Shown: positions 1 through 12,400 of the stretch, one piece after another
Layout: each line of letters starts with the position of its first letter
Position numbering within the stretch: the stretch's first letter is position 1
NCBI RefSeq assembly: GCF_037042905.1
Contig: NC_087257.1
Location: forward strand, 14,916,001 to 14,980,000
DNA length: 64,000 bases
Source: Lytechinus pictus
Taxonomy: Eukaryota; Echinodermata; Echinoidea; Temnopleuroida; Toxopneustidae
Direction: 5' to 3'
The notes under the pieces: generated by a model
What the model was told of the DNA's origin: nothing
Seen by the model: only the letters and a program-made list of their open reading frames with translations
The model's database searches: none
Position numbers and translations under genes: made by a program

Positions 1-268
1 GATTTTGATGTTGATTCCCCCAACATGGTCTAAGTTCATTGACCCTAAATGACCTTTGACCTTCGTCATGTGACATGAAACTCAGGCAGGATGTTCAGTA
101 ATACTTGATTAACCTTATGGCCAAGTTTCATGAACTAGGTCCATATACTTTCTAAGTTATGCTGTCATTTCAAAAACTTAACCTCAGGTTAAGATTTGGT
201 GTTGACGCCGCCGCCGCCGCCGTCGCAAAAGCGGCGCCTATAGTCTCACTCTGCTATGCAGGTGAGAC
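1..268 (+). mobile_element. 3' end of an inverted-repeat element with tandem repeats
   Basis: This closely matches 45001-45277, the right end of the element at 44200-45277, including the GCC-rich stretch near 206-225 and the terminal ATGCAGGTGAGAC (256-268). It contains one DR1-type motif TGACCTTTGACCT at 50-62. The left part is cut by the window edge. The right end stops about 10 bases from the donor of exon 28. Confidence 0.75.
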
Positions 269-278
269 AAAAACGTAC

Positions 279-437
279 CTTGACAATCCTGAAGTGATGT
301 TGATCCACTAGGAGATGACAGTCCATTTGGACAGTGAAAGCATTCCGAGTGACCTCTCAGGGGTAAGAACCGATCTTCTTCACAAGGGATGCAGGGAGAA
401 AAACCAGATGAGGAATAGTAACCAGGCTGACATTGCA
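279..437 (-). CDS. Exon 28: ephrin-receptor-like (GCC2/GCC3) module
   Basis: 53 codons, phase 1-1, acceptor CTTTGACAG and donor G|GTACGT. It reads VQCQPGYYSSSGFSPCIPC, then RGHSECFHCPNGLSSPSG and STSLQDCQ. It is the second module of the family. The intron from exon 27 is 8.5 kb and holds a Penelope-like element and a LINE. The donor lies about 10 bases from the end of an inverted-repeat element (1-268). Further exons lie beyond the left edge. Confidence 0.8.
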
Positions 438-3400
438 CTGTCAAAGCAGAAGAAAATTAGAATGAGTTACAATGTCCTGCACTCAACCCAGGTGAGATGA
501 TTGGGTATCTGGTAGGATTAGTGACTTAAATGCACTGAGCACTGCTGATGAAGGGATGGCTCGAGCTAAAGCCGGGGTAATAGTAGTTGCGCTTTGTATC
601 CTCTGGCAAAAAACTATATAATAAATCCAGATATCATTACTCAGGTTATATCAATGCTCAACGCCTACAAAGGATAGCCCGAGCTAAAGCCGGGTTAATA
701 GTAGTTGCTCTTGTATCCTATAGAAAAAACTAAATAATAAATCCAGATATCATTACTCAGGTAATACCAATGCTCCAAGCCTACAAAAGAAATCGGATGA
801 AATTACAGAATGTTTTCTCATTACTAAAACACTAATTTTTTATCATTGTTATTTCAGAGATTAGGAAATAAAGGTATCTGCTTATTCTTGCTAGAATTGA
901 AGGATATAATTTTATTCATTCAGGTAGGCATTCTGGATATGAAGATGGAGCCACGTTCAAAATATATAGTGATACTGAGCAGATGAAGAACAAGGTTGCA
1001 ATGTCAAAATATGTCTTGTTATTCATCCCATTATCACTGTTTTGTTCCAGATCCTGTTTGATGTTGCCTGCCTCATTTTCCTAATCCCTCTTGGCTTGAG
1101 GTCTTTTACTGGCCTTACTTACACTAACTTCCCTTTGTGTCTGCCTACTCCTTTTCTTTCATCCCCTTCACTATAACCTGATTGGTCTTCTCTACTCACT
1201 AATGCCCCTTTTGTCTCCTTGTTTCTAGTGTTGCTGTAGCTTAATTGTGGTCTACATTATGGTTGTTCCACTTTATATGTTTGTCATTTTGCCTCCGACG
1301 AAGATTCTGCTAGGATCGAAAGCTTATGCCCCTTTTTGACTTTCTAATTTACTCCATTGGCTCTCTTTTATTAGATAAGCAGTTTTCAGCAGCTTCTTTT
1401 TGCCATCGATCTCCTTTTCTGCTGTTGTATCACTCCCATGTGATCCTCCTTATCTAATTTGTCTTGTTTTATCCATATATGTTTGATTTTCTGTATTTGT
1501 ATGTTAGTGTTTTCTTGTTTACTTTCCTTCCACAGTTAAACTTGCATAACTTTGTTTTTTGTTTTTTCTGGTATCTTTGTCTGGTCGATTTTACTTTTCA
1601 GCTTGATTTAATTAACTTTGTGTATTCTTATCATCATTCTGTTTTGGGTCCAGTTCAAATCTACTCGACTTTTCTCATTCTTTATATTTGATTTGTTTTG
1701 AATTTCCATTTTCATTGTTTTCCACTTTTTTTTTTTTATTCTAGGTCTCTTTCAGCTTGATTTAATTAACTTTGTGTATTCTTATTATCATTCTGTTTTA
1801 GGTCCAGTTCAAATCTACTCGACTTTTCTCCTTCTTTATATTTTGATTTGTTATGAATATCCATTTTCTTTGTTTTACACTTTTTTTTATTCTAGGTCTC
1901 TTTTCTACCATGACTAACCATCTATCTTTATTTCACCAGCTCAGGAAGATCAAGCTGAAGGCCCTCAAGACCTCTTTTCACCAGGACAATTACAGATTTT
2001 ATTCCCTCAATCGCATTATACCCACAGGCCTCCAACTTCATTGCACTCCCAGTCTCGGTACGCTCACACCTGAACTTCGCAAACGATGGAACCAGACCTT
2101 ACATGGAGCTTCAGTTCGACTAATTAACATCCTCTCTGAACAGTGTATTGCTTCTCTTGATTCTTTTTCAGCTGACATCAGTAGCCTGGAAGACGAACTA
2201 CGTTCTTGCTGTACCCAAACCCAATGGCTTCAGTATAATGATGAAATTGAATCTGATCTCTCTAAACACAGGTCTCTCCTCACTGAACGCAGGAACAAGA
2301 AAATAGGCAATCTCACAAAGAAGCGACAACGGTCAAACAGATTTAGACGACATACCAACAACAATGATGCATCCCCCCATTTGGTTGTTAATCTCTCATC
2401 CTCCCCTCTCTCCCAAGCAGAAACCTCTCTTCTCTCTAAAGGTCTCAAGTTTTGCCACCAGAAGTTGAACAGATAGCTCTCAGCCAAGACCTCTCTACAT
2501 TCTATCGCAGGATACGTCTCAAAGAGTTCTTTTTAGATGCACCCCCTTCTGATCCCGAGCCCTTCTACAAGAAAAGCACATGGATTCCACCTAAGAATAG
2601 AGTTCCTTCCCTTGAAACTTATATCCAAGCTGTCTCATCCCAAGTTCGCTCCACAGATACCCTCGACACCAGAGCACATGACAACCTTCCTCGAGAAGAA
2701 CGCCAGGCTCTCTCATCACTCAAAAACAGGTCCGACATCATCATCAAGCCTGCAGACAAAGGATCAGCCGTTGTTGTTATGGACCGCCAGCAGTACATCG
2801 ATGAAGCCATGAAACATCTCAATAATCGATCTCACTATGCACTCCTCGATTCTGACCCTACTTGTAATTTCTCCCTACAGATCCAATCGACACTGAATGA
2901 CATGAAAGAACACAAGCATCTCTCTGAGAAGGCCCACAAATTTCTCTCCCCTACTAATGCTAAACCTGCCCGCTTCTATCTCCTCCCGAAGATCCACAAA
3001 CCTGGCAACCCCGGTCGACCCATCCTCTCAGGAAATGGTTCCTCAACAGAGAACATCTCCCTTTTTGTTGATTACCACATTAAGCCCCTTGTCTCACGTG
3101 CACCCTCTTACATCCACGACACTCCAGACTTTCTCAGGAAACTAAATGACATCAAGGACCAGATACCCGAGACTGCGATCATCGGCACTTTCGATGTTTC
3201 TTCACTGTACACCAATATTCCCCACGACGAAGGTATCCAAGCATCATGTGAAGCCTTGGCCGCCAGTGGCCATTCCAGTCCCCCCATATCCGATATCAAA
3301 TCTCTCATGTCTCATGTACTAACAAAAAACAACTTCACATTCATGGGCAAGCACTACCTACAGATATTCGGTACAGCAATGGGCACCCGGATGGCTCCTT

Positions 3401-6400
3401 CATTCGCCTGTCTCTTCATGACCAAGCTGGAACAGCAGATGTTAGATTCAGCCCCCTGTCGCCCATGGATTTGGTGGCGTTACATAGACGACATTTTCTT
3501 CATCTGGACCAGGGATGAAGACAGCCTCCATACATTCATTGACCACATCAATTCCTTCCACAGGACCATCAAATTCACTTCTGATTTCTCCCAACAGGAA
3601 ACCCACTTCCTTGATGTTACAGTCCAGAAAAAGTCTAATGGTATCACCACTACCCTATACTCTAAACCCACAGATACCCACCAGTACCTCCACTCATCCA
3701 GCTGCCACCCCCGTCACTGCAAAACCGGCATCGCTTACAGTCAAGCCCTCAGACTTCGCCGTATCTGCTCCGAGGACCCTGATTTTTCCTTCCATGCCAG
3801 GAATTTGCAGAAACATCTCTGTGCCAGGGGCCACGGCAGTCCAACTGGCAATTAACAAAGTTCGTTCTCTCCCCAGATCTGAAGTTCTCAAACGAAAAAG
3901 TGACAAGGAGACCACCGACAGAATACCGCTTGTGACCACCTTCCATCCCAATCTACCCCCTCTCCGCAAAATCCTGTGTGATAACCACCACATTTTACAC
4001 ACTTCTGATCGTCTCCAACAGGCCGTTCCCGATACTCCCGTTCTAGCATACCGACGCCCACCGAATCTCAGGTACCTCATTGTTCGTGCTGAAGTGCCCT
4101 CCCTCACTAACCATTCTTCTCCCATACAGCATGGCACCTTCAAATGCACCAGCAACAGGTGCATCATATGTGAAATACACCTTTACGAGGGCGATACTTT
4201 CACCAGCAACTCTACCAGCCTGTCTCACCAAATCAAGGGCAACATCACATGCACTACCACTAATGTTGTATATCTCATCACTTGCAGAGTTTGTAGGGTA
4301 CAATACATAGGGGAAACCAAGACCACACTCAAGAAACGATTCTACGGGCACAGATCCACCGTCAACACAGCAAAGCTGGACACTCCAGTTGGCCGCCATT
4401 TTAACCTCCCCAACCACTCCATCACTGACATGATGCTACAGGGCATCGAATCTTTAGGTACCCGTCCTGACTCAGTCCGTACTAGCAGGGAGAAGCTCTG
4501 GATGAGACGACTACGCACCATCCAACCTCATGGCCTGAACATCCAAGAGGGGAACGACTGATTATTCTTTCCTATCCACTTTCAATTTATATATACGGTA
4601 CATATAATTTTTCCCCTCAGCTCTTTTGAATAGTTACATTATAGTTTCTTCCTCTACTTTCCTCCCATATCTCATACAAGCTTAGCTCCAATTTTTCCTT
4701 CCTTATTCAGGCGATATAATAATTATTATATATATATATATATATATATTTGTTTTTTCTCCACTCACCTCTTTTAGATTTACCACATTTGCTTATTTAC
4801 ATGTATACTATGGTTTCTTCATAATACACCCCCCTCTCTTCTATATTTGCTTTTACCTTTTTAGGCAATTTGCTTCCTCTTTTTCACATATACAGGTTTT
4901 TTTTTTTTTTTTTTTTTTTTTTCCCCTACTATATAGTCTTATGTTTTTTTCCCGTCACACCTAGCGGATTACAATATCAGTTACACCATATGGGTATTTA
5001 TATTTTTTCATATACATTTCTTTTTTGGATATATTTATATACATATCACTTATAGATACATATTTACACTTACCTTCTTCTCTTAGTTTGTTTAATGCTT
5101 TATCATATATACTTATATGTCTTTTGCACATTATCAGTTGTTCCCCATTCTTTTCCTTTTTTCCCCCACTCTTATGCACCAGTTTATTATGCCTTTCTTT
5201 GTAACCTGTTTGACCCACCTCTCACTAATTCTCTTGTTATTCATCCCATTATCACTGTTTTGTTCCAGATCCTGTTTGATGTTGCCTGCCTCATTTTCCT
5301 AATCCCTCTTGGCTTGAGGTCTTTTACTGGCCTTACTTACACTAACTTCCCTTTGTGTCTGCCTACTCCTTTTCTTTCATCCCCTTCACTATAACCTGAT
5401 TGGTCTTCTCTACTCACTAATGCCCCTTTTGTCTCCTTGTTTCTAGTGTTGATGTAGCTTAATTGTGGTCTACATTATGATTGTTCCACTTTATACGTTT
5501 GTCATTTTGCCTCCGACGAAGATTCTGCTAGGATCGAAAGCTTAGGCCCCTTTTTGACTTTCAAAATAGAAGAGTCAGATTAAAAAAATATATATAGAAA
5601 GTTACTCTGGGATTTATCATGTATTTTAATAACTGAGAACCACAAAGATTAAACAAAAAATTCTAAAATGGTAAAAAGTTTTCAATCTTTTAATCTATAT
5701 TTTCATTACTCTTTCCAAATTAAAGTTTACAGAAAAATGTTATTAAAAAAATTCAAGCATGTGTTGAACTAGTCCTACACATGACTTATCTAGTCATTTT
5801 GAGTCACATCTGGGTCCCATAATACAAAGGTTAGTGATTAATCGTACACTTGATTTTCACAATTGATTGTGTATTGTATTCAATGGAATCAATCGTAGAA
5901 AAGTGTTTCTACGATCATTGCTAAGCTTTGTGTTACGGGCACCAATTTGTTCTACTTTGTTCCACATGCCCAAAGAAAGCTAATGAAAACTACATGTACA
6001 TACTTTTTGTCTGGAGTATCTGTAAAATGCTAAGTAACACAGTTCCAATATACTAAACACTATGTAAAGCAGAATAGTAATATTATTAATATTATCTGAT
6101 CTAATATTGCAGAACATGCAGAAAGGGGGAGGGGGGGCATTGCACAGGGTTAATTCAATTCAATTCAATTCAATTCATTTATTTGACATCCTTTAAAAAC
6201 ATATGTACAAGTATACAACAACAAAGGAGTACAATAATTTAAATCACAGTATAAGCGATACAAAATTGTCAAAATATAAAAGAAATGAAAATAAAATGTA
6301 GCGGATGTAGGAAGTCAGAAAGGCCATTGACCTGTCAAAGCCGACTCCCTTGATTACTACATTATGGTACGATTAAAAACACAAATAGAATAGTGGCCAA

Positions 6401-9400
6401 AAAAACAAACAAACAAAACAGACACGAACACATCGAAATCAACACCCCCCCCCCCCCTCAGATAGGTAGTTGGAATTATTAACTATAAGTAGACAGTTGG
6501 TTTTGTTTCAATCTACGTTTCAATGATGAGAATGTAACAGATAATTTTAAAGTATCGGGTAAATTATTCCACAAGTTTGGTCCTTTATAACGAATTGTAG
6601 ATTTAGAAAGCGTATAACGAAAGAACGGTATATATAATTTGTTTGAATTTCTCGTTACATAATTATTTATACTGCTATTAAATATAAAATAAGTATTAAA
6701 ACAAGATGGAAAAATAGAATTTAAATTGAAATATTTGTACATAAATAAAATAATTTGCGAATCATAAAGTTCATTTAGCTTTAAAAGTTTTAGCTTAAAA
6801 AATAAAATCTGTGTATGAGCTCTAAAAAAGGAATTTGTTATTACCCTTATTGCACGTTTTTGAATCACATATATCCTTTGGAATAAATATGATGCACAGC
6901 CACCCCAGATAATCAGACAATAGTTCAAATGTGGCAAGATCAAGGTATTATATATATTTACAAGGATGCGTAATGGTAAAACTTTTTTGACTCTGTTCAA
7001 TACTCCAATTACTCTAGAAATCTTTTTACAAATGTAATCTATATGATATTTCCATGTCATATTTTCATCAAGAATTACTCCTAAGAATTTTACTTGATTA
7101 ACCTGCTTTATTGCTTTATTGGCAATTGTTATTCGTATTGCACTGTTATCAATATGTTTATTATGTGTTTTAAAAATAACATAATTTGTTTTTTCGAAAT
7201 TAATAAAAAGTTTATTGGCAAGAAACCATCGTTGAATTTTGGCTATTTCAGTATTTAATATAAAATTCATATTAAAAGGATCATTACCAGATAAAAATAG
7301 TGTTGTGTCGTCAGCAAAGAGAATAAATGATAAAATACTGCTAACACTTGGCAAGTCATTTATATACAATAAAAATAATAATGGGCCTAGATTAGATCCC
7401 TGAGGTACACCCATTTGTATATTGCTATATGCTGATGTATTATTGCCAATGCTCACATATTGCTTACGATTTAATAAATAACTTTTCAATAATAACAATG
7501 GAGTCCCTCTAATTCCATAAAAATACAATTTATGGAATAAAATATTAAAATCAATACAATCAAAAGCTTTTGATAGATCTAAAAATATACTGATTAAAAA
7601 TTCATTGCACTCAAAAGCCTGAGATATGCTATCGACGAATTTTAAAAGTGCATGGCAAGTAGTATGGTTTTTTCTAAAACCAAATTGCTTTTCGAATAAA
7701 ATGTTATTATTTTCAATAAAAACAATCAACTTATTATATATAATTTTTTCAAAGATCTTACTGAAAATTGATAATACTGATATAGGTCTATAATTATTTA
7801 GTGAAGAGGTATTACCACTTTTAAAAACCGGAGTTACTCGGGCGATTTTGAGTGCATCAGGAAATATACCACGTTCTATGGCCAAATTAATTATATTACA
7901 AAGAGAAGTCAAGACTACATGAATAGATTTCTTCAAGACTTTGGGGTGAATGTAATCATACCCTGGACCTTTACTTACATCAAGTTTCAGGACAACGTTT
8001 AAAATATCCCTCTCCGTAGCAGGATGTAAAAACAACGACTTTTCAAAATGACCAGTCATACACTCTCTAAATGAATTTTCTGTGCTATTACTGTTGATGT
8101 TTTCTCTTAGCTTCACACCGACTGAAGTGAAATGGTCATTGAACTCATTGACTATTTCCTGTTGATCAGTTACTGTACTACCATTTATTTCTAACCCTCT
8201 TACAATTGTTTTCGATATATTTCTATTTAAAGTCTGGTTTATAACATTCCATGTCCCTTTCATATTACCTTGTAGTTTCGCAAATTTCGTGTGAAAATAC
8301 TCGCGTTTCTTTTCTCTTATCAAGTTACCGAGATCATTACGGCACCTTTTATAGGCGTTTTCACATGTATCAGATTTACTCTTCAGGTATTTTTGGTACA
8401 AAGCATGTTTTCGTTTACTTAGGTTTATGATATCTTTAGTTATCCATGGTTTTCTTTTTGTGTTTACTTTCTTTTTCTTTATCTTTGCACTAAAATATCG
8501 ATTATAAACATCTCTATACAGTTTCAGAAAACAATCATACCTTATGTTTACATTGTCAATTGCGTTCAAAACATCCCAATTTACTTTGCTTAGTTCACTA
8601 CAAAATAGGTATAAAAAAATAGGTATCAAATGATATCAAAAGATTTAAACCAATTTGAAAATAATCCAATATAATAACAAAAACTCTTGATTTGATTTAT
8701 TCAGATATATTTTAGATCAAACTTTCACAATCAGCAGAATTTGTTGCTATAAGACTTAGGTAATGTACATGTACCTGGTTAAAGTTCCGTCCACACATGG
8801 TTGCACTGACACTGATATCAAAAGATATAAACCACGTTGAAAATAATCCAATATGATAATAACAAATTTTGATTTGTATTATTTCAGAAGTATTTCTAAA
8901 CAAACCTTCACAATCAGTAGCACTCCTTGCTCCTGGCTCACTGGTAAAGGTTCCCTCCGCACATGGCTTGCATTGACTTTGAGCTTGATCATCTTGATAA
9001 AAGCCCCTTTCACATCGAACACATTCTCCAGATGAGTGAAGGAAGTAGTGCCCAGTGGGACAGGCAACTGGTAGAAGATAAATAAGAATAATCTATAAGT
9101 CATGACTCTATGAAAAAGAACCTGCATGGCAAGTTATAAAGAGCTAAGAGAGTAGATATTTTAAAGAAAATTATTTCAGACAGGTTTTATTGATTCTGTA
9201 TTCTTTTTTTCAGCACAGCAATTGAGGATGACACAGGAAATTCTGCTAAAGGCTGCAATGAAATCAAGCTCCAATTTGTGCTCAGAGGCATTGTCTTTAT
9301 ACACACCACTCTCCACAGGAAATAATACTGACATAGAAATTCATACAAATGACATGGAGATTCAACAAAAGACTACAAATTTACATAACTACTAAGAAAG

Positions 9401-12400
9401 ATGTAGGGCTTTTCAGTCAGAAGCAATTACCGAAAACAGGAAGATTTTATTTTTTTATTTTTTTAATTCATCTGCAAACTTACTGCATGAGTGATGACGA
9501 TGATCTGGAATGTATCCAGGATCACATTCAGAGGTGATCTCATCAAGCCACAGATCAAGGTCTCTGTCTGCAGACACCAGTGAGTTCCTTCTAATCCCAC
9601 TCCTGACACCGTAAATAGGACCAGCTTGAGTCTCCTCATCTGAAATCCCACTCCTGACACCATATAATGGACCAGCTTGAGTCTCTGCATTCGAAATCCC
9701 ACTCCTGACACCATATGATGGATCAGCTTGAAGCCCTTCATCTGAAATCCCACTCCTGACACCATACAATGGACCAGTTTGAGTATCTTCATCTGAAACC
9801 CCACCGCTGCCACCAAATATAGCTTCCTGGGTGTGTTCATGGATGTGCCGTGCTAATTGGTACATGAACTCTGTCTCGTTTTGCTTATTCTCAGATAGAT
9901 CTTCATCCAACACCATACTCAGAACCTTGAGAATGAAAAAGATGATGGCACAGCTAGGAGTGAGTCAACATGATAATCTTCGGGTCAGCATTGCTGACAT
10001 TGAGAGTTTGAAGTGAGAGCCTTAGCATTTGTAAGGGGGTATGGATACAAATATCTGGACTTAAAACAAGAAGGATGGGGGTTTGCATCCCAGCGCAGCA
10101 CTAAACTTTCTTTGACAAGCTATTAATCAACATTTGCCACTCTTCAACCACATGAAATGAATGGGTGGCCTGTATGAAGAAATCTCATTGATCAGGTGAC
10201 ATTTTACATTAGTTGTGCTACTGCGATGGTCAACTATAAGTAGTAAATATATTCCTTTGTATTAAGGGCTATACAATGTAATCCTATCAAGAGGATATAT
10301 TACATATACATATTTAGCACCTTTTTCTAGTAGTTAAAATGTGCTGCATAAACCACTCTGTAAAATGTTGCATGTTATCAACTATAAACTATTACTATTC
10401 ATTAACTAATCATTATCATCATCGTTATCAGCATCATCATTATCATCATTAATATCATTCTTATTATCATTATTATTCTTCTTCTTATTATTATTGTTGT
10501 TAATACCTTTGTTAATATTATCATTGTTATCACCATCATTAACATTGTTATCATTATCGTTAATAATTATTTTTCGATTTAGCTATTTTCTGCATTTCAT
10601 CGAAAGGAAATGACATTTGGACTGGACGACCCACATATCACATCATACATGGCTTTTAGTGCAGTTATGATCATATCTTGAACAATATTTCCAAGCTACA
10701 TATAATACCATTGATACAGCAGCAATGCCAGACGCCTCTCCCAACTTCTCTGCACTGGCATCACGTTTCCGACGATCGTTCCCTCGTCCGCATGTGACCC
10801 TGACATGGTCCACCTTGCAAAGCCGGTTCAGGGTGCAGATCTCTGCAAAGTCCGTATGGGTGATGATGCTCACAAACTTCTCTGATATGGTATTCACTGA
10901 CTGGTTGTCACCACTGTCGCATAATCCTTCGAAGTACATCATGCTCAGTGGAAGGTTCATTCGCCTTGGGTTACGTCGTCCTGAAAAACAATATCAATTT
11001 CTCTGAAATCTATCATAAGATATCTATATAGAGGGCTTTAGCGATCAATTACACATGCGTATTTTCGTCTGCATCAATTGCCTGTTCACATGCTCTAATC
11101 ATAGTTTATCTACAACCAGTAAGTTTAATAACAATTTGGTCTAATTACCATTTAGCCCATTAACCATTTTGTCTAATTTCCAGTTAGGATATATCCATTT
11201 TGTCTAATAGCCACTTGGTGTAAATGATTAAATGACTTGTTCATGAAACAAGTTTTCATTTAAGAAAAAATAGATTAGATAGAGTGGACATTGAATCATT
11301 TGGAAAATTGACTAAATGACAGTTTAAAAAAGGGAGTATTACCAGGTAACTCTTCAAATGTGCAATTCACTGTAATCAGCGAGTGCCACTTTTTTTCAAA
11401 GAGTCTATATTTAAATGTTTTATTTATTAAAAAAAGAGAATCACTCATGAGACAATAATGTTAAACCTCTTGACCATATGCTGAACTGAACAATGGAATC
11501 ACTCATGCCTGCAATGCACTCCTCAAAATGCAATAGGCATAACAATAGCTGTATGACCATTGCACGAAAATGTGTTCGTGGCAGTCCAGTGGATGCACAG
11601 ATATGTGTTCATGGCACGTTAAGGGTTAAGAAATTATGTGTGGACTGAATGGAAATTAGACTAAACTGATAAGTGGTTATAGCCACGACCATGTTTAGAT
11701 GATCTGAGAAATGGACATCACACACAAGGGGATAAAACCTTTGTAATGTCAACTTACTTGAGCAATCTGGTACGTAAGAGTGAGGGGACCAAACGCCGGA
11801 GGAGCCACAAATGAAGAGTGTCTGGGGCGAATCGGAGGACCTCAGACGAGGGATGTCATAGCCCTTGTTACAAACCATTGTACAGTAACGTCCGTACGCA
11901 AAGCCATCATCGCAGGCCAACGCACCGTTTGCAGGGATGTGGAGATCATGACAAGGTACAGCTAGTATAAAGAAATTTATTAATATAATCTTAATACCAC
12001 TGCATGAGATGAATTTGCGAACTTGACACTTTTTTTCTATTTTGCGCTCAATAATGCATGTAATATGAATAAACAAAATGTGTAATAACAGACTTCAAAA
12101 TACCTATTTCTACTCATTCTGCACTTGAACATTAAATCTAATGAATGAATGAATGAATGAATTAATAATTTAGCCAGCGTATGCTGACTTATATGTGAAC
12201 AGCATTTTAAAGGGGAATGCAAGTCCAGAACCATGGGGGATATTGAATCATACGCAATATGCAAAAGGCTTACATTTACTTATAATGATCTGTCCTTTAT
12301 TTGCCCGCGATAAAAACTTTGCACAGTACAAATTCAACCGAAAGCAGTTTTAATAGCTTCCTTTACTGCAGGTTTTTTTTTTAAATATCAATAAGCCCAA

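Larger units (their letters stand above)
1014..5562 (+). mobile_element. Penelope-like element (PLE) with direct terminal repeats
   Basis: Two 331-bp direct repeats (1014-1344 and 5232-5562) flank an RT plus GIY-YIG coding region, the layout of Penelope-like elements. I count four differences between the repeats by eye, so the insertion is recent. An 8-base TCAAAATA occurs at both edges (1004-1011 and 5561-5568) and is a likely target duplication, sharing a base or two with the element end. A 154-bp tandem duplication (about 1597-1904) lies in the leader. The coding region is broken by two frameshifts. It sits in the intron between exons 28 and 27. Confidence 0.88.
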
